DNA of 64,000 bases, taken from positions 310,001 through 374,000 of the forward strand of contig FMBT01000309.1 in assembly GCA_900095095.1 (NCBI GenBank), in the 5' to 3' direction. The notes beneath the pieces were generated by a model that saw only the letters and a program-made list of their open reading frames with translations, searched no databases and was not told the DNA's origin. Numbering within the stretch: the stretch's first letter is position 1; each line of letters starts with the position of its first letter. The position numbers and the translations under genes are program-made. Of the stretch, positions 45,206-58,525 are shown in pieces. The stretch is from Fragilariopsis cylindrus CCMP1102 (Eukaryota; Bacillariophyta; Bacillariophyceae; Bacillariales; Bacillariaceae).

Positions 45206-47491
45206 ATGTCTCTTTTGGCGCTTGCTACTCGGGCATACACCCGTCGTGCTACTACTAGTATTGCAACATCATCGTCGTCGTCGATTTTTCTTGCTCGTTC
45301 CCATTCTGTTAAAGCAGTTCATGTGGAAGTTGATCATCTTGTTTCGGGTTGGAATAAGGATGAAGTAGAAAAATACAAAAACGAGACTGACAAATTTTGT
45401 GTCGTATATTTTAATAAAATTTCATCTGTGGTAAGTTAGTTATAATAGTTTAGGTTTGAGCGGAATTTTTGATTTTGTGATTTACCACTTTTTCAATAAT
45501 ATATTATGTACTGTATCGATGATATCACTGTAACTGACTTTTGTTTCATTATTGTTTCACTACTACGGCTACGTCTAGGGTCTATCCGAATTCCCAAAAG
45601 AGTTGTACGATGTTCTTCCGACTGACGAAGCTGATACACGCCCGGCACATGCCCTAATGCTGCGATCGCATAAACTGAAGGAGGATGAAGTCCTTCCTTC
45701 TGTGAGAGCAATTGCTAGGTGAGTATGGAATATAATAATTATGATGGTGATGACGACGTGATGATGACGACGATGACGGCGACGATGTAAATGATGTATA
45801 TACGACAAGTACAGTAATAAAAAATGTCATGCGATCGTCATTATTCTAATGATGCATTTCTTTTTTCTCGTTCTTATCTTACGAATGGATTTGTGTTCCT
45901 TCCTATATATAAATAAATATATACATATTTATATATATATACACATATACACATATATATATCTTAATAACGCTGACGTGAACAATATAAAATTGAATCG
46001 AAATAGATGTGGTGCTGGTACCAACAACATTCCCGTTCCTCGTATGACAGAATTAGGTATCCCTGTTTTCAACACACCTGGTGCTAATGCAAATGCTGTC
46101 AAGGAATTGGTCCTGTGTGGTCTTATGTTAGGGTCTCGAAGAATTATTGATGGAATTAATCATATGAAAGATCTTGGAAAGCAGGGAGTAGCTAGAGAAC
46201 GTGTTGAAAAAGATAAAGCCATGTTTGGAGGACGGGAAATCAAAGGCAAGACATTAGCTGTCATTGGTTTGGGACACATTGGAGCATCCACAGCACGTGA
46301 TGCTCGTACACTAGGAATGTAAGTCCGATTTTGTTGTGTGCGTGAAGCTGCAATTGACTGCATTATTTATATATATAAAATTATGCTCACCCGCCGGTAT
46401 TCATATTATACACACTTCAAACTCCAATTCTTTTTACCCTTTTTTCAGGAAATTAGTTGGATACGACCCTGGATTATCGGTCCAGTCAGCGACGAAATTA
46501 CCAAGAGATATGGAATTAGCAGATAGTATCTTGTCAGCAGTCGCTAACGCCGACTACATTAGGTGAGTAATAAATCATAGACAATGCGGCTATCACATAT
46601 ACGGCAGACGAAAAATCGAAATTATTAGTAACATTTCACCAATGTTAATTTTTCAATTTCTTTTTGTCTCTCTTTTTTCAGTTTGAATATTCCATACATT
46701 AAAACCTCACCAGAGGAAGGTGGTACGCACGGAATCATTGGACATACCATAATACGCCATTGCAAACCAGATGCTGTCATCCTCAACTTTGCACGTGGTG
46801 AATTGGTAGATTCAATGGCTATGAAAGAGTTCCTTGATAAATCTGGTGAAGCAAGGTACATTTCTGACTTTCCCGACGATGAATTGTGGAACCACCCGAA
46901 CACAATTATTGTACCTCATTTGGGTGCATCAACTGGAGAAGCCGAAGACTCAGCAGCCGTAAGTGATCTTTTCGTCTTCTTCTCTTTGTTTCTATCGTCG
47001 TTGCTGCTGTTGTTCGTATTTGTAGTATTCTTTGATGTTGTTGTTGTTTATGACTTATCATCATTCTCTCTATCTCTCCCTCCCTGAATTATTTATTCAT
47101 ACTATCGTCAGTCTATGGCGGCCGAAACTCTTCGACTGTACCTTGAAGATGGAACCGTTCGTCATTCTGTTAATTTTCCCAATGCATCCCTCCCGGCAAT
47201 AAGTCCCAATAATATCAGGGTTACAGTCGTTAACAAAAACAAACCAGGTGTTTGAAATTGATCATAGAGGTTTTTGCCAAACACAGCCTTAATATCGTTC
47301 AACAGATTAATCATTCACAAGGTGAAATTGCCTATAACGTCCTTGACATAGACCCTGACGGCACTGATTTAGATTTCAAGGAATTACAAAAAGAATTGAC
47401 TATGAATGAAGGGGTTCTTAGTAGCCGTATTCTGTTTGGATTGCCCGGAACAGGTTATTCGAGGAATATCGATGGACAATACCATGTATAA
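45206..47491 (+). CDS. D-3-phosphoglycerate dehydrogenase, paralogue 2, five introns, one probable missing base
   Basis: Same enzyme family as its divergent neighbour: CGAGTNNIPVPRMTELGIPV, AVIGLGHIGAST, NFARGELVDSMAM, VPHLGASTGEAEDSAA, and an ACT domain (VTVVNKNKPGVL, LNIVQQINHSQGEIAYNV). Exons: 45206-45430, 45579-45718, 46007-46318, 46449-46562, 46682-46958 and 47112-47491. The junction AIAR|CGAG is at the same position and phase as the only intron of paralogue 1; the other four are unique. Near 47250 GTTTGA should read GTTTTGA to continue the ACT domain; with that base the total is exactly 483 codons. The N-terminus is Ser/Thr/Arg-rich and probably mitochondrial. The stop at 47253 is thus likely an assembly error. 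Confidence 0.9.
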
Positions 47492-47558
47492 GACTGTATT
47501 ATAATTATTAGATGGTCTACTCATTCATTAAAATAGATAGTAAATATGATTGTTACCC

Positions 47559-49975
47559 TTATTTGTTAGGGTTGTAAGGTTTTTTAAAGCCAAGATCTTT
47601 TACACCTCTGCGACTTCGTTTTGAGTCTGCCGCATCGTCTTTGGTTTGTGTATTTTTCTTCTTTTTTGAGTCCTTCGGAATATATGTGAGTTCTTTGGAT
47701 CCACCCTTGTTCTTAATTTTAACGACAGGGTCTTCCTCTTCTTCTATTTGAACTCGTTTCTCCAATGGAATATTCATCCGACGAACCTTTTCTTTCATCT
47801 TCTTCATAGCGCTATTTTCTGCCAAACCAGCATGAAGAGCTACATTGCCTGCATCTCCGAGATCGTTTGCCTCATGCATAACAGTCTTATTTGATTTCTT
47901 TTTACGGTTAGACGACGTTGATTTTGCACTCCTGACCTTCGTTTCTTTGAGATTATCATAATTTTCTCCCCGTACCTTTCCTCCTCGGAAACCATCGTCG
48001 TCACTATCACCATCACTATCGTAATCACCATCGCCGTCGAACCCTTCATCGTCGTTTTCCTCGTTATCCATATCATCTTCAACTTCGCTTATATTATCAT
48101 TTTCGTCAGTATTATTATCGTTATCGTCTTCGTCGTCACTATCCATGTCATCCTTTCGTTTCCGTTTGATAGCAGCAGCAGCTACCCCACTTGGATTTCG
48201 CATCTTGAAGTTTTCATCTTCTTCATCGATTTCGTAGTCTTGATTTGCAAACAGACCCCCGAACCGATCGTCAGAAAGAATGGCCTTGGCAGCTTTCCAG
48301 ACTTGGTTCCAGATTCTGCTTTACCTTGAAGACGCCCTGCAAGTTCTGGATTGACAGAACCGAGTTGCTTTTTGTTGGATAATGCCTTCGGAGCGATTCT
48401 ACTTCCCCGCTTGGCCTCCATACGTTCCTTGATCTTTTTCTTTCTGTACTCTTCGTATTCAAATGGATTAGCTACCGCCCGAACCTTGTTATATAAATTA
48501 TTATCCATGAAGAATCCATGCATATAGGCCTTCAACATCGGTGTACCAATCAAGTCAGAAACTCCCAATTTTTCTAAATCTTCATGACTTACAAATTTGT
48601 AATTTTCAAATACAGTTTCTTGACCATCTCGCACCAACATATCACCAGTTCCTCCTGTACCCGTACCCGTATCTCTGTTCAAGTCTCGTTCTTCTAGCTC
48701 TTCGGTTACATTTTCCAAGAAGGAACACCAGGATGGTGCTAGACCAACCTTTGGAATGTAGTATGATTCTAATTTGGGTTGGTCGGTAGTACATAATAAG
48801 AGGCCACTTCTATTCCCAGTCGGGTCCTTTTCGTCCCCACCCATGATAAAGTTGGAAAATTTACCACTACTCTCAACATTAGCAACAACTGCTCCCAAGG
48901 CCTTATCATTACTGGAGAATTTATCTGAAGCATATGAAGTATTATTGTTGCTAGGAATAGTATCATCGACGATATGATCATTCACTAGATCTCCCGTACT
49001 TTTGTACTTCCAGACCTTAATGAGCTTTTCATCCGAACTGAGGATACACCCACTACCAGGATGGAATTTGAGTGTGTGAATGGGCAGGCCGTGTTTGTGC
49101 TCCTTGACGTGGAGTGGCCTACTCGATCGAACGTCATATAATGCTATTAATCCACCGGCTGTGCCCGCAGCCATGTACAAACCAGACGTGTCGTGAGCAA
49201 CAGAAGTAATTCCGTATGGATTTCGATAGGACGTTGCTTTATTGTCATCACTGTCAAAAAAACCCAACCCCTTTGTACCTTCTTTGACGTCAAGTTTCAG
49301 AAATGACTTTAGGAGGGAGTCGGGGGAACGATTATCAAAGAATCGAACTACACCGTCATCACATCCTACGGAGGCCAGAGGTTGTGATTGAGAAACAGAG
49401 ATACACGAGCACGCGGCATTATTGCTATTTGATTTGGATTTTGAGTCTTCGATCGACCAAGGTTCGCTGAAACGTCCCTCTTCTAAATTGAGTCGATAAA
49501 CGTTCAAGTTACTCCCTGCAATCAGCAATTCGCAGGTTGTGGATTCGTACGCCATGGCTCTACCAAACTTAGGAATTCGTATCGATTCGTGTTTACCGTA
49601 ATGAGCATGAAAGGAAATAGTACGATCGTCTTGCAAAATTGCGATCTTTCCGTAATCTTCTCCTAGCATTACTAAATCAACGACGTGTGAATCACAGTAT
49701 CGTTCAAACTTTAGCGTTAGGTCATGGATATCGTAGCACCGAATTCGTGGTGGGTATGTACCTGCGACAACAATATAGCGAGCATCACCATGGGACTGAA
49801 CAATCTTAGATGAACTCGATGGCATCTGAAAATCTTGAATTAATTCAATTCTGCGTCTAATTTGTTCATCTCGTTTTGAAAGATTTCGTCGCGCTCTATC
49901 ACCTAGCCATTCTGGAAGCATCGGTCCTGAGGATAGATTGTATATCGTTACATCGTTGCGTTTTTGAACATTCAT
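47559..49975 (-). CDS. NOL10: NOL10/Enp2 nucleolar WD-repeat protein, one probable missing base
   Basis: A component of the small-subunit ribosome biogenesis machinery in the nucleolus. The N-terminus is typical (MNVQKRNDVTIYNLSSGP, LPEWLGDRARRNLSKRDEQI), followed by a beta-propeller (TYPPRIRCYDIHDLTLKFER, HTLKFHPGSGCILSSDEKLI) and APSWCSFLENVTEELEER. The NUC153-type segment (AKAILSDDRFGGLFANQDYE) lies in another frame. It joins if GGAAAGC near 48303 is GGAAAAGC. Total with the base is 806 codons. The C-terminal third is an acidic/basic low-complexity tail ending in GVKDLGFKKPYNPNK. It converges with PGDH paralogue 2 across only 67 bp. Confidence 0.93.
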
Positions 49976-50744
49976 CTTATTTATTTATTCTCCTATCCAG
50001 CCTTTGCTAAGGGGAATATTTTATGTATATGTAATAAATGTTTATCGTTTTGTTTGATGCCAATTCTATTCTTTCTTGACTACTTTAAGAATGACGACAT
50101 GTACAAGAACAACAATAATTTCCAAGGAAAATACGAAAAATACAAAAAATACAAAAAGTTGGTTTTTCAGAAAAAAAAATTAAATGAAGCTCGTCGACAT
50201 CGAAATCAAAAATCAAAGCTAGGGCGATCGAATGACTGGCTCAGAAGCTCAATCGTGACTTAAAAATCGAGTCGTGCAAAATTACTGTTAATACTGTCTA
50301 TCTGTATGAATAGTACTACACAAGTATCATACAGGTCCTACTGTTGTATCTTAGAAATGCTATGAACATCTGTTTAGCAGTTAGTGCTTGGAGTGTATTG
50401 GTAATTATTATTAACTAATGACAATCCTTTACTATCAGCATATGGTGCGGTAAATTGTAATTCTAGACTGACTAACATAAACTATGTTAAATAATGTAGA
50501 ACATAATACAAAGATAAGAGAGTGAAGCATATATATGTGTGTATGTTTTTCCAGGAATAAATACCAAAAATTATTTTATTTGTTGTACTCTACCGGTAAA
50601 AGTTTTGTCATCCGAAAGATGATCGATCATATCTATTATTAAAACAGGAAAGCTGAAGTAGCTACCTACCGCAATAATAATGGTGTCGTTATTGCCACTG
50701 CCATTGTACTTACAAGGGAATGTAAATTCAGTTCAGTAGTTGCA
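49976..50744. other. Intergenic, no gene seen
   Basis: NOL10 upstream region and Lhc downstream region. A small Lys-rich ORF (49964-50263) looks spurious. No structure noted. Confidence 0.5.
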
Positions 50745-51356
50745 TTACATAGCACCAACAACTGGGAGAGTTCCACCAAGTTGTTCGTGGACCATAAGTC
50801 CAAGGATACCCATCATAGCAGCACGACCGTTGTTTAATTCGATGGCACGCTTGGAAAGTTTGGTTTCCTCGTCGAAGTTGTCCCAACCGAAATCAAGTGA
50901 ACCGTTACGGAAATCACCGACGAATTCATTTCCAGTTCCTTCAACGGACTTCATAACACCAAGTTCTAATGCAGCGACGAATGCAACGATTTGAAACAAA
51001 CCTTCTTGAGGGATAGCATCAGGACCAGAGATGGCAGCCCATCCATTTGGGAATGAATCAAATTGATCACCAGCGTTATCGATTGGTCCACTTAAGTGGA
51101 TACCGTTACGGGTGATCATTTGTCCAAGGAATGCCAACATACAAATACGTCCGTGCTTGATTTCGACGTATCGAAGACGGTCGAATTGTTCTTGATCACC
51201 ACTATCAACTAATCCCAAAGGATCGAAGAAACCAAGTGGATTTTGGGCACCAAGTTCATCTTCAAATGCAGCCAGTGACGTAGAGGTGACAGCTTGCTTG
51301 GCAGGAGCAAAAGCAGCGGCGGAGGCGATAAGAGAGGCAAAAATAACAGACTTCAT
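50745..51356 (-). CDS. Fucoxanthin-chlorophyll a/c light-harvesting protein (Lhc family)
   Basis: A 203-residue thylakoid antenna protein binding fucoxanthin and chlorophylls a/c. The N-terminus MKSVIFASLIASAAAFAPAK is a signal peptide plus AFAP plastid motif. Three transmembrane helices: helix 1 with YVEIKHGRICMLAFLGQMI, helix 2 with LFQIVAFVAALELGVMKS, helix 3 with AIELNNGRAAMMGILGLMV; helices 1 and 3 hold the Glu/Arg chlorophyll-binding pairs. Length and the short VGAM end suggest the Lhcf group, but subgroup is not certain. No introns. Confidence 0.95.
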   Translation of the reverse strand: MKSVIFASLIASAAAFAPAKQAVTSTSLAAFEDELGAQNPLGFFDPLGLVDSGDQEQFDRLRYVEIKHGRICMLAFLGQMITRNGIHLSGPIDNAGDQFDSFPNGWAAISGPDAIPQEGLFQIVAFVAALELGVMKSVEGTGNEFVGDFRNGSLDFGWDNFDEETKLSKRAIELNNGRAAMMGILGLMVHEQLGGTLPVVGAM

Positions 51357-51363
51357 TTTGATA

Positions 51364-51404
<41 letters not shown>

Positions 51405-51898
51405 GAAATATTTTATTTTATGAGTTCACATGCGTTGAGCATACGGTATGTTGCAACGATATTTGATGTTTGGAAGAGAAGCAAGTTGAAATCCTCTTCA
51501 AAAAGATCGCGAGAAGGCCAGATTATTGATGGCAAATGCTATGAAGGCAAATGCGCTGGCCGTAGCCAATCAATTTGCACAAGATATGAGGCCGCCCCCT
51601 AATAATGTTTTCTAAGTTCGAAAGGGGGTATTCAGTATCCTCTATCCTCCCCTTTCAAGAAATGATTTTTTATTCCGCGGGATTTGATTTGATGACATGA
51701 AACATCAATAGATTTGAAATAGATCCACATCCAACATTTATTGATCATTATCAAATCAAACATTAATAGAGATCGAAAGTACACCTTTCAAAGTAACAAC
51801 ACAAACATAGCAAACAAACAAACAAACAAGCATTTCGTGAACATTGCAATATTTTCTAGTGAATGAAATTCTAACGCGGGATATATGGTATCATACAT
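51357..51898. promoter_or_regulatory. Divergent promoter region, Lhc / patatin phospholipase, with TTG microsatellite
   Basis: A (TTG)n run at 51365-51401 lies directly in the presumed Lhc 5' untranslated region (CAA repeats in the transcript). An AAAC tetranucleotide run occurs near 51812-51830. No named light-response element is recognised. Confidence 0.55.
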
Positions 51899-54800
51899 AT
51901 GGCTTTCATATCAAAACTAGTCCAATGGCGACAAAATTTTCTATTGGCGGAAGTAAATCATTCGGACGACATAGATTCCACAGTCGGCTGGTGTGGGAAA
52001 GTGTGTTCAAATCTTCATAGAGCGGCATCTGCTTGGCTCAACACTTTTGTCATCAGCATCTCACCAAATAATGGAGAATGGCATTTCCGAACATTGTTTG
52101 TAGCTGAAATTACAATTCTTCCTGTCGTGCTTTCGTTTTTATTCGTTTTCTGGTGGGTACTTAACAGAAACACCAGAATGCGCAAGACCAGGGGCTCTTC
52201 CATTCCCCATAAAGAAGACGATAGTGATTATGACGATGATGACGACGACTACGACGACGAAATTGACGACGGTGCAACCATCAAATCGCAAACAAAAATT
52301 CGCAAAAGAAAGGCTTTAGAACGCCAAAAGTTACAGGCTTTGCGGAAGGCTTACGATGTCGAAATTGAGCACGACGACGACGACGACGACAACGACAACG
52401 ACGACAACGACGGTGATGATGACGAAACGATTTTATCTGCTGACTCTTCTTTGGAAGATTCGGACTACGACGAAGATAATCTACCATACTCTCAGTCAAG
52501 CAGCAGTACTATCAACACCGATACCGATAAGACTGCGTCGCAAATGTTTTTGTCGGAAGAAAAAGCGGGTCTGTTGAAGGTTGTTAGGGAAATTCCTATC
52601 CTATCTTTCTTCAACGAAGAAGCTATGGCAATGTGTATGAATGACATCGAGTATATAAACCTGGATAAAACCAATGACCTTCTATGGGATGAAGGGAAAT
52701 TTGATGGAAGCTTATACTATATTGTAGAAGGAAAGATTCGTGTCAACTTTCTTGACTTCGAGGCACCACCCGCCGACCAACGCGACCACAGAAAGAGGGA
52801 AGTAGCAAGTGTAATACACGAGGAAGAAACAGTTGTTACATCTCTCTTAGCATTGATGGAGGGAATGGTACAATCTCATTTAAGCGAGAAAGGTTCGTTA
52901 GATCGCTTTGTGGGTCTTCCTGTGAAAAGAACAACCGCACAGGCAATGGAAGACTGCACTCGTTTGTTACGCATTCCTCCATCGTGTTTCTCTAGAATCC
53001 TCGATCGTTTTCCTGAGACTATATTAAGAATTGTTCAAACAACTCTGAACCGAACCCAGAGGGTGACAGTTCAGACTCTGGTACAATGCTGTGGTCTTCG
53101 GCAAGAACTCTTAGTACCAACAAATAAAGAGTTGAAAAAAAGCATGCTAGCAGTCAGATCTAGTCACTGGAATCCACTGCAGATTGCTTTAGCAAAAGTG
53201 AACAAGAATTCCGATGTAGACTTAGAAAATATCTCTGATAACGACAACAAGTCTTTGATGAAGAATGCCTGCGCTGCTTTTGCTAGTGTGTTAGGTATTG
53301 AAGAGTCGGCAACTATCGAAGTGCTAGAGGAAAAATGTTCGCTGATTACATTGGATACTCAAGGTGATGAAAGCAGCAGAATACTCCTTGAAGCTGGATC
53401 CAACCACGGCTCGTGTTATCTACTCCTACAGGGAGCCATGGAAATAGGACTACATCTTCCACTAGGTGGATTTTCATCAAAGCAGTTGCAAAACGACGCA
53501 AATGCCTGGGACTTTCAACGTATAGAAATCATTTCTCCCGGATCGATTTTAGGGGAAAGTGCTCTGTTTACTACTGATATTAACCTATTTGAAATTAGAG
53601 CATGTGTTCCTGCATCGGAATGTTGTAATAAGCCTGCCATTCTTCTCCGAATCCCCAAAGATGTCTATGCACATCTTGTCGTGAAACATCCACAGGCAAT
53701 GGCAATCTCGTTGGTTCCTGTACTTAGCGTTCTAAGCCCAGTAGTTCATTTGTTAACTTGGACGACAGAGTGGATGCACGTGGAAGCGGCTAGAGAAATT
53801 GTACACAAAGGATCTCCCTGCAACTCTTTATACATTGTGCTTAATGGTCGACTACGAGCTACCAATCGATCGAGAGCTCGTAATAGAGTCTTAGGGGGGG
53901 CTACTTCGAACGTTGTACCACCAGAGGAATATGGACGAGGCAAAATCTTTGGTCAGGTAGGATCATTAGCGAATGTCGATTGGCCATTCGACGTCTTCGC
54001 TATTCGTCAATCTGAGCTTGCTAAAGTTCCAATCAAGACGCTGGAAATAGTTGTGCAAAATTTTCCTCACGCTGGTTTGTTCTTAGCTCGAGTGGTAGCA
54101 TCTCACGTTGAGTCACTATATTTTTCAAAACGTAAACAAACCGCTCCGACTAGTAGTTTTGCTGAAAATAGACCAGTGCGGCGTGTTTCAACCAACGAAA
54201 CCGACAGCCAACGGTCCCGCATTCCAAAACCACTTCCGTATAACCTCCCAAGCTATGGTTTGAATCTAGCAACAATCGCAGTTGTTCCTCTATCGTACAA
54301 CATTGACCTGAAACGTTTTTGTAACACTTTTTCCAAAGCCATGCAAACAATCGCACCTTGTAAACTCTTAACCAAATCATTTGTGAAGCAAGAGCTGGGA
54401 GAGAAAGTTTACAACAATCGAAATGCTTTACATGATTTAAAAATGACAAGATTACTTGCTGATGTGGAGGAGAACAATCGTGTTGTGATCTATCAAGCAG
54501 ATCAAAAATTCACGTTCTGGACTCGACTCAGCATCCTCCAAGCTGATTGTATCTTGTTAGTCGTAGATTCCCAACATGCTCCCGAGACGTCAAGGGTGGA
54601 ACAGACACTCGCATGGGCTTACGAAGCTATGGACGTTCGTATTGAACTTGTGGTAGTAGGAAAAGAAGAAACCAAGCTCGACAAAGATGATGAGACAGAT
54701 ATCGATGAAGATGAAGATGATAAGGTAAGTGTGAGTGATCAGCTCAACAATTGGAGCGAGTCGAGGAAATGGATTGCTGGGCACCACCTTGTGCGAGCCC

Positions 54801-55927
54801 CATTTGGACGTTATCGTATAGACTTCCGACGTATGTGCCGAAGAATCACCGGAAGATCCGTTGGGCTTGTTCTTGGCGCTGGGGGAGCACGTGGTATTGC
54901 ACATTTAGGTAAGTCCATCGAGTTTTTCCTTCCTTTATTTATTGAACCTATTCTATTATGTTAAGTTATATATCCGCTCAATTTTTTCGTTAATCAGGTG
55001 TTATTCGTGCATTGACAGAGGCCGGGATAACAGTGGACATGGTTGGTGGAACATCTCAAGGAGCTTTTGCTGGTGCCCTATTTGCTAAAAATCCTGACGA
55101 CTACAATGAAGTTCTGGAAGGTTTTAGAATAATGGCTGCAGACGCAAGTAGTATGAAAGAAAAACTTTTGGACTTGACTTTACCGATGGCAAGCATGTTC
55201 GCTGGTCGAAGATTCAACAAAGGTATTAGAAAATTGCTGGGTAATATGAGAATTCAGGATTTGGTTCTAAATTTTTTCTGTGTTTCTGTAGATTTGCAAA
55301 ACCAGAATACTATTGTTCACACAAAAGGTCTTCTATGGAAATATGTAAGAGCTAGTATGGGTTTAACTGGATATTTACCTCCGATTTCGGAGGATAAAAA
55401 ATTGCTCGTGGATGGTGCGTATTTAAATAGTCTCCCAGCCGATGTGATGAGATATAAAATGGGAGCCCGCACAGTGATCACAGTCGATGTATCAACGGAA
55501 AGCAAGAGAGAATATTATGAGTATGGTACACATTTAAGTGGATGGTGGGTACTCTACAATAGTTGGAATCCTTTTGTAAAGACAGTGAAAGTGCCATCTA
55601 TGGGTGACATTTCAGATATGTTAATTTGGGTCTCGTCAGAGCAACATAGAAAATCAGTCAAAGTTGCGAGCGATCTTTATTTGACCCCACCAATTCAAGA
55701 CATTGGTAAGTAAAAAAGTGAGATGAATTAATGAAAAACGTAGTTTCAACCAACTTTTCCCTAATCGTTTTCTTCTTCCTTTTTTGGGACTTATCATGAC
55801 AGGAACTCTTGAATACGACAAATTTGATGAAATAGTCGATACAAGTTACCTGTACGCAAAGCCTATCGTGGATGAATGGGTTCGCAAAAACCCATGGCTA
55901 GTTTCACAAATAAAAGATCTTGAATAA
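51899..55927 (+). CDS. Neuropathy target esterase-type patatin phospholipase with cyclic-nucleotide-binding domains
   Basis: A predicted lysophospholipase of the NTE/PNPLA6 family, anchored in an ER-type membrane. Exons are 51899-54908, 54998-55705 and 55803-55927, in frame, for 1280 residues. One N-terminal membrane helix lies at about 66-90 (ITILPVVLSFLFVFWWVL), followed by an Asp-rich region. Three cNMP-binding-like folds sit at about 215-400 (LYYIVEGKIRVNF), 480-600 (CYLLLQGAMEIGL) and 620-745 (LYIVLNGRLRATN). The patatin domain from about 984 has the oxyanion loop LGAGGARGIAHLG, catalytic Ser in GGTSQGAFAG (GxSxG) and catalytic Asp in VDGAYLNSLP. Domain order and length match NTE. It converges with IspG across 142 bp. 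Confidence 0.94.
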
Positions 55928-56069
55928 GCTCAGAATAAATGGATTTTTAATAGATTATATAATTATCAGATATATGAGATAATGATATCATTATATAGTT
56001 ACACGAGTTTAGAGAGAACCTTTTAATTCGGATTCTTATTTAATTTTTGTATTTATTCGATAGGAAAGT

Positions 56070-58525
56070 TTATGCTGCGATAACTTCTTCTTCTTTTTCT
56101 TCCTCTACCTCCTTTTCTACCCACAAGTCGTATTCCTTGATCAATTCCACAAGCGAATCTACAGCTTCTTCATTGGGGATGCTCTTGCGAACCACTTCTT
56201 TTCCGTAATACAGATCGACTTTTCCTGGAAGGGTACCTACGTATCCAAAGTCAGCATCTGCCATCTCACCAGGTCCATTGACAATGCACCCCATAACTGC
56301 AATAGTTACTCCAGGTAAATGACCCGTTGCATCCGTGATGCTAGCAGTTGTTTCTTGGAGATCAAAGAGTGTTCTTCCACACGATGGACAAGATACAAAT
56401 TCAGTTTTTGTATTTCTCAAGCGTGATCCTTGCAAAAGAGAGAAGGATGTTCTGCGAACAAAATCGACCGGAAAGTGTTCCTTATCTCCGACTTGTTCAA
56501 CCATGATGCCATCTCCGTTTCCATCAGTTAGCAGCGAACCAATTTGCGTTCCGATCTGTAGAGCTAGAATGTTCGAGTCATCTGTGTCAGATGTAAAGTG
56601 ATGAATTACCGATGTTTCTATGTCGTTCGCGTTGAAAATCTCAAAAATGCGGCGGGCTGAATGCAAGTGGCTGATTCCTTCCTTCGGTTTCAATAGGCAT
56701 ACAATGGGGTTCAATTCTTTCAGTTTTAGTATAGCATCTTCATCTTCGTCTCCATTGAGAGAAATAGCTAAACGTATGGCACCCTCAGGAAGCTCTCCGT
56801 TCTTGGAAATGGCTTCTTCCAGACTGAACAGTGCGACAGCATTTGGAAGGGGGTCCTTTTCTAATTCTGCTGCAGGGACAATGACTCCAATGCTAACCTC
56901 GATAAGACGGCGAAGGGCCGTTCTAGCTTCCGTATCGCTAGACGGAGGAATGGTTGACATGAAGATAGAATCGGCGGTGGCAATATCCTTAAATGGCATA
57001 CCCACTGCCGTCTTGCAGCCTAGCTCCTGATAGAGGTATTGAACATTTTCTTTTGAGAGCATTTTAGGTGAAACAGTCAAAAATACGGACCCATCTCGAT
57101 GCAAGAATCCACGCACATCCGCTACATCGCCTTCATTTTGTTCTGGAAGTGCTCCTGAGCGTCTGGAGTAGCTTGTAACATCTCGGGTGTCGTCGTAGGA
57201 TTTCACAGCGTTCTGCCGTACCTTCGCTTCTGGATTAATAGCCAATCGCGACTCTGCCATTTCAGCTAAAGTATTGCAAGGATCATATTCAAATTCTGGG
57301 TCTTCCGTCAATGACACTCGAATGGTGTCACCTAAACCATCCGCTAGGAGAGTCCCGATACCAATAGCAGATTTCATGCGACCATCTTCACCTTCTCCAG
57401 CCTCGGTGACTCCAAGATGAAGAGGATAATCCCATCCCATTCGGTACTGTTCTGCAGCCAATAAACGGTAAGATTGGACCATGACTAACGGATTACTAGC
57501 CTTCATCGAAAAGACGAAATTGTGATAGTCTTGACTTCTACAAATATCTGCAAATTCCAAAGCCGATTCGACCATACCACGAGGGGTATCTCCATAAAAG
57601 GAAAGCACTCGTGACGATAAGGATCCATGGTTCGTTCCGACTCTCATACAACGATTTAAATCTCTGCAACGTTCAACTAACGGGTACATAGCATCTAACA
57701 AATACTGTCGTTCCGAAACATAATCCTCTTCGGTCTCATAAATTTTTTCTTCGAAATCTTTTCGTCCATCGGCAAAGTTTCCAGGATTGATACGAATCTT
57801 TTCTAAGCAATCAGCAACCATCAAAGCTACTTTTGGCTGAAAATGCATATCGGCACAAAGAGGAATATCATAACCCTTTTTGAACAAACCCTCGCGAATT
57901 CTGGCAGCTGCATCTGCCTCTCGTCGACCTTGGACAGTAATACGTACCAAATCAAAACCCTCATCAGCACATCTCATAACTTGCTCGATAGTTGCGTCAA
58001 CATCAGCGGTATTTGTAGTGGCCATTGTTTGTCGGACAATAGGATGATCCGATCCAAAGTTGATGGGTCCACAGTTGACTGTCCGGGTTTTACGTCGTGT
58101 AACCTCATGCAAATCTTCGCAATATTTTCCAATAGGTCCAAATAATTCGTCTCGTTCACCAGACTTCCAAGATGGTGTCCATAAAACATCAGAGGAAGGG
58201 GGAGCTGATGATCCCTCTTTGGATGCCGTGCTTGCCTGATAATATCAATCGTGATGGGAACGAAAAATAAATTAATTAGTGATAAAATAATAAGAAGCCG
58301 AACCCTTCCTTTTTTCTCCCGTCGTAATAGAGGTTAAAAAACGATAATACAAATGGAAATATATATTATGGAAAATCGGAACCATAGAAACATACGTACC
58401 ATCGACAAAGATGCAGCATGTTGTCGAGAATAGAAATTAGATGGCCTTAAGCCGCTGACACCTTGCGGTTCGGAGACTGCGACTAAAAGAAGCGCTGAGA
58501 GAGCTCCTGAGGTAAACATAACCAT
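56070..58525 (-). CDS. ispG: Plastid 4-hydroxy-3-methylbut-2-enyl diphosphate synthase (IspG/GcpE)
   Basis: An iron-sulfur enzyme of the MEP isoprenoid pathway, converting MEcPP to HMBPP in the plastid. Exon 1 is 58525-58400 and exon 2 is 58235-56070 (phase 0), giving 763 residues. Exon 1 encodes a signal peptide and transit start (FTSGALSALLLVAVSEPQG, then SGLRPS). The catalytic barrel begins at VNCGPINFGSDHPIVRQTM and holds LCADMHFQPKVALMVA, KIRINPGNF and LGVTEAGEGEDGRMKSAIG. The length and the central extra domain are those of the plant/plastid form rather than the short bacterial one. Cluster ligands: CPSCGRTLFDLQ and MGCIVNGPGE. A Glu-rich tail ends the protein. Confidence 0.96.

Noticed and set aside
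49964-50263. Lys-rich small ORF upstream of NOL10
   Set aside because: It overlaps the NOL10 start on the other strand and is AT-rich low complexity without family resemblance.
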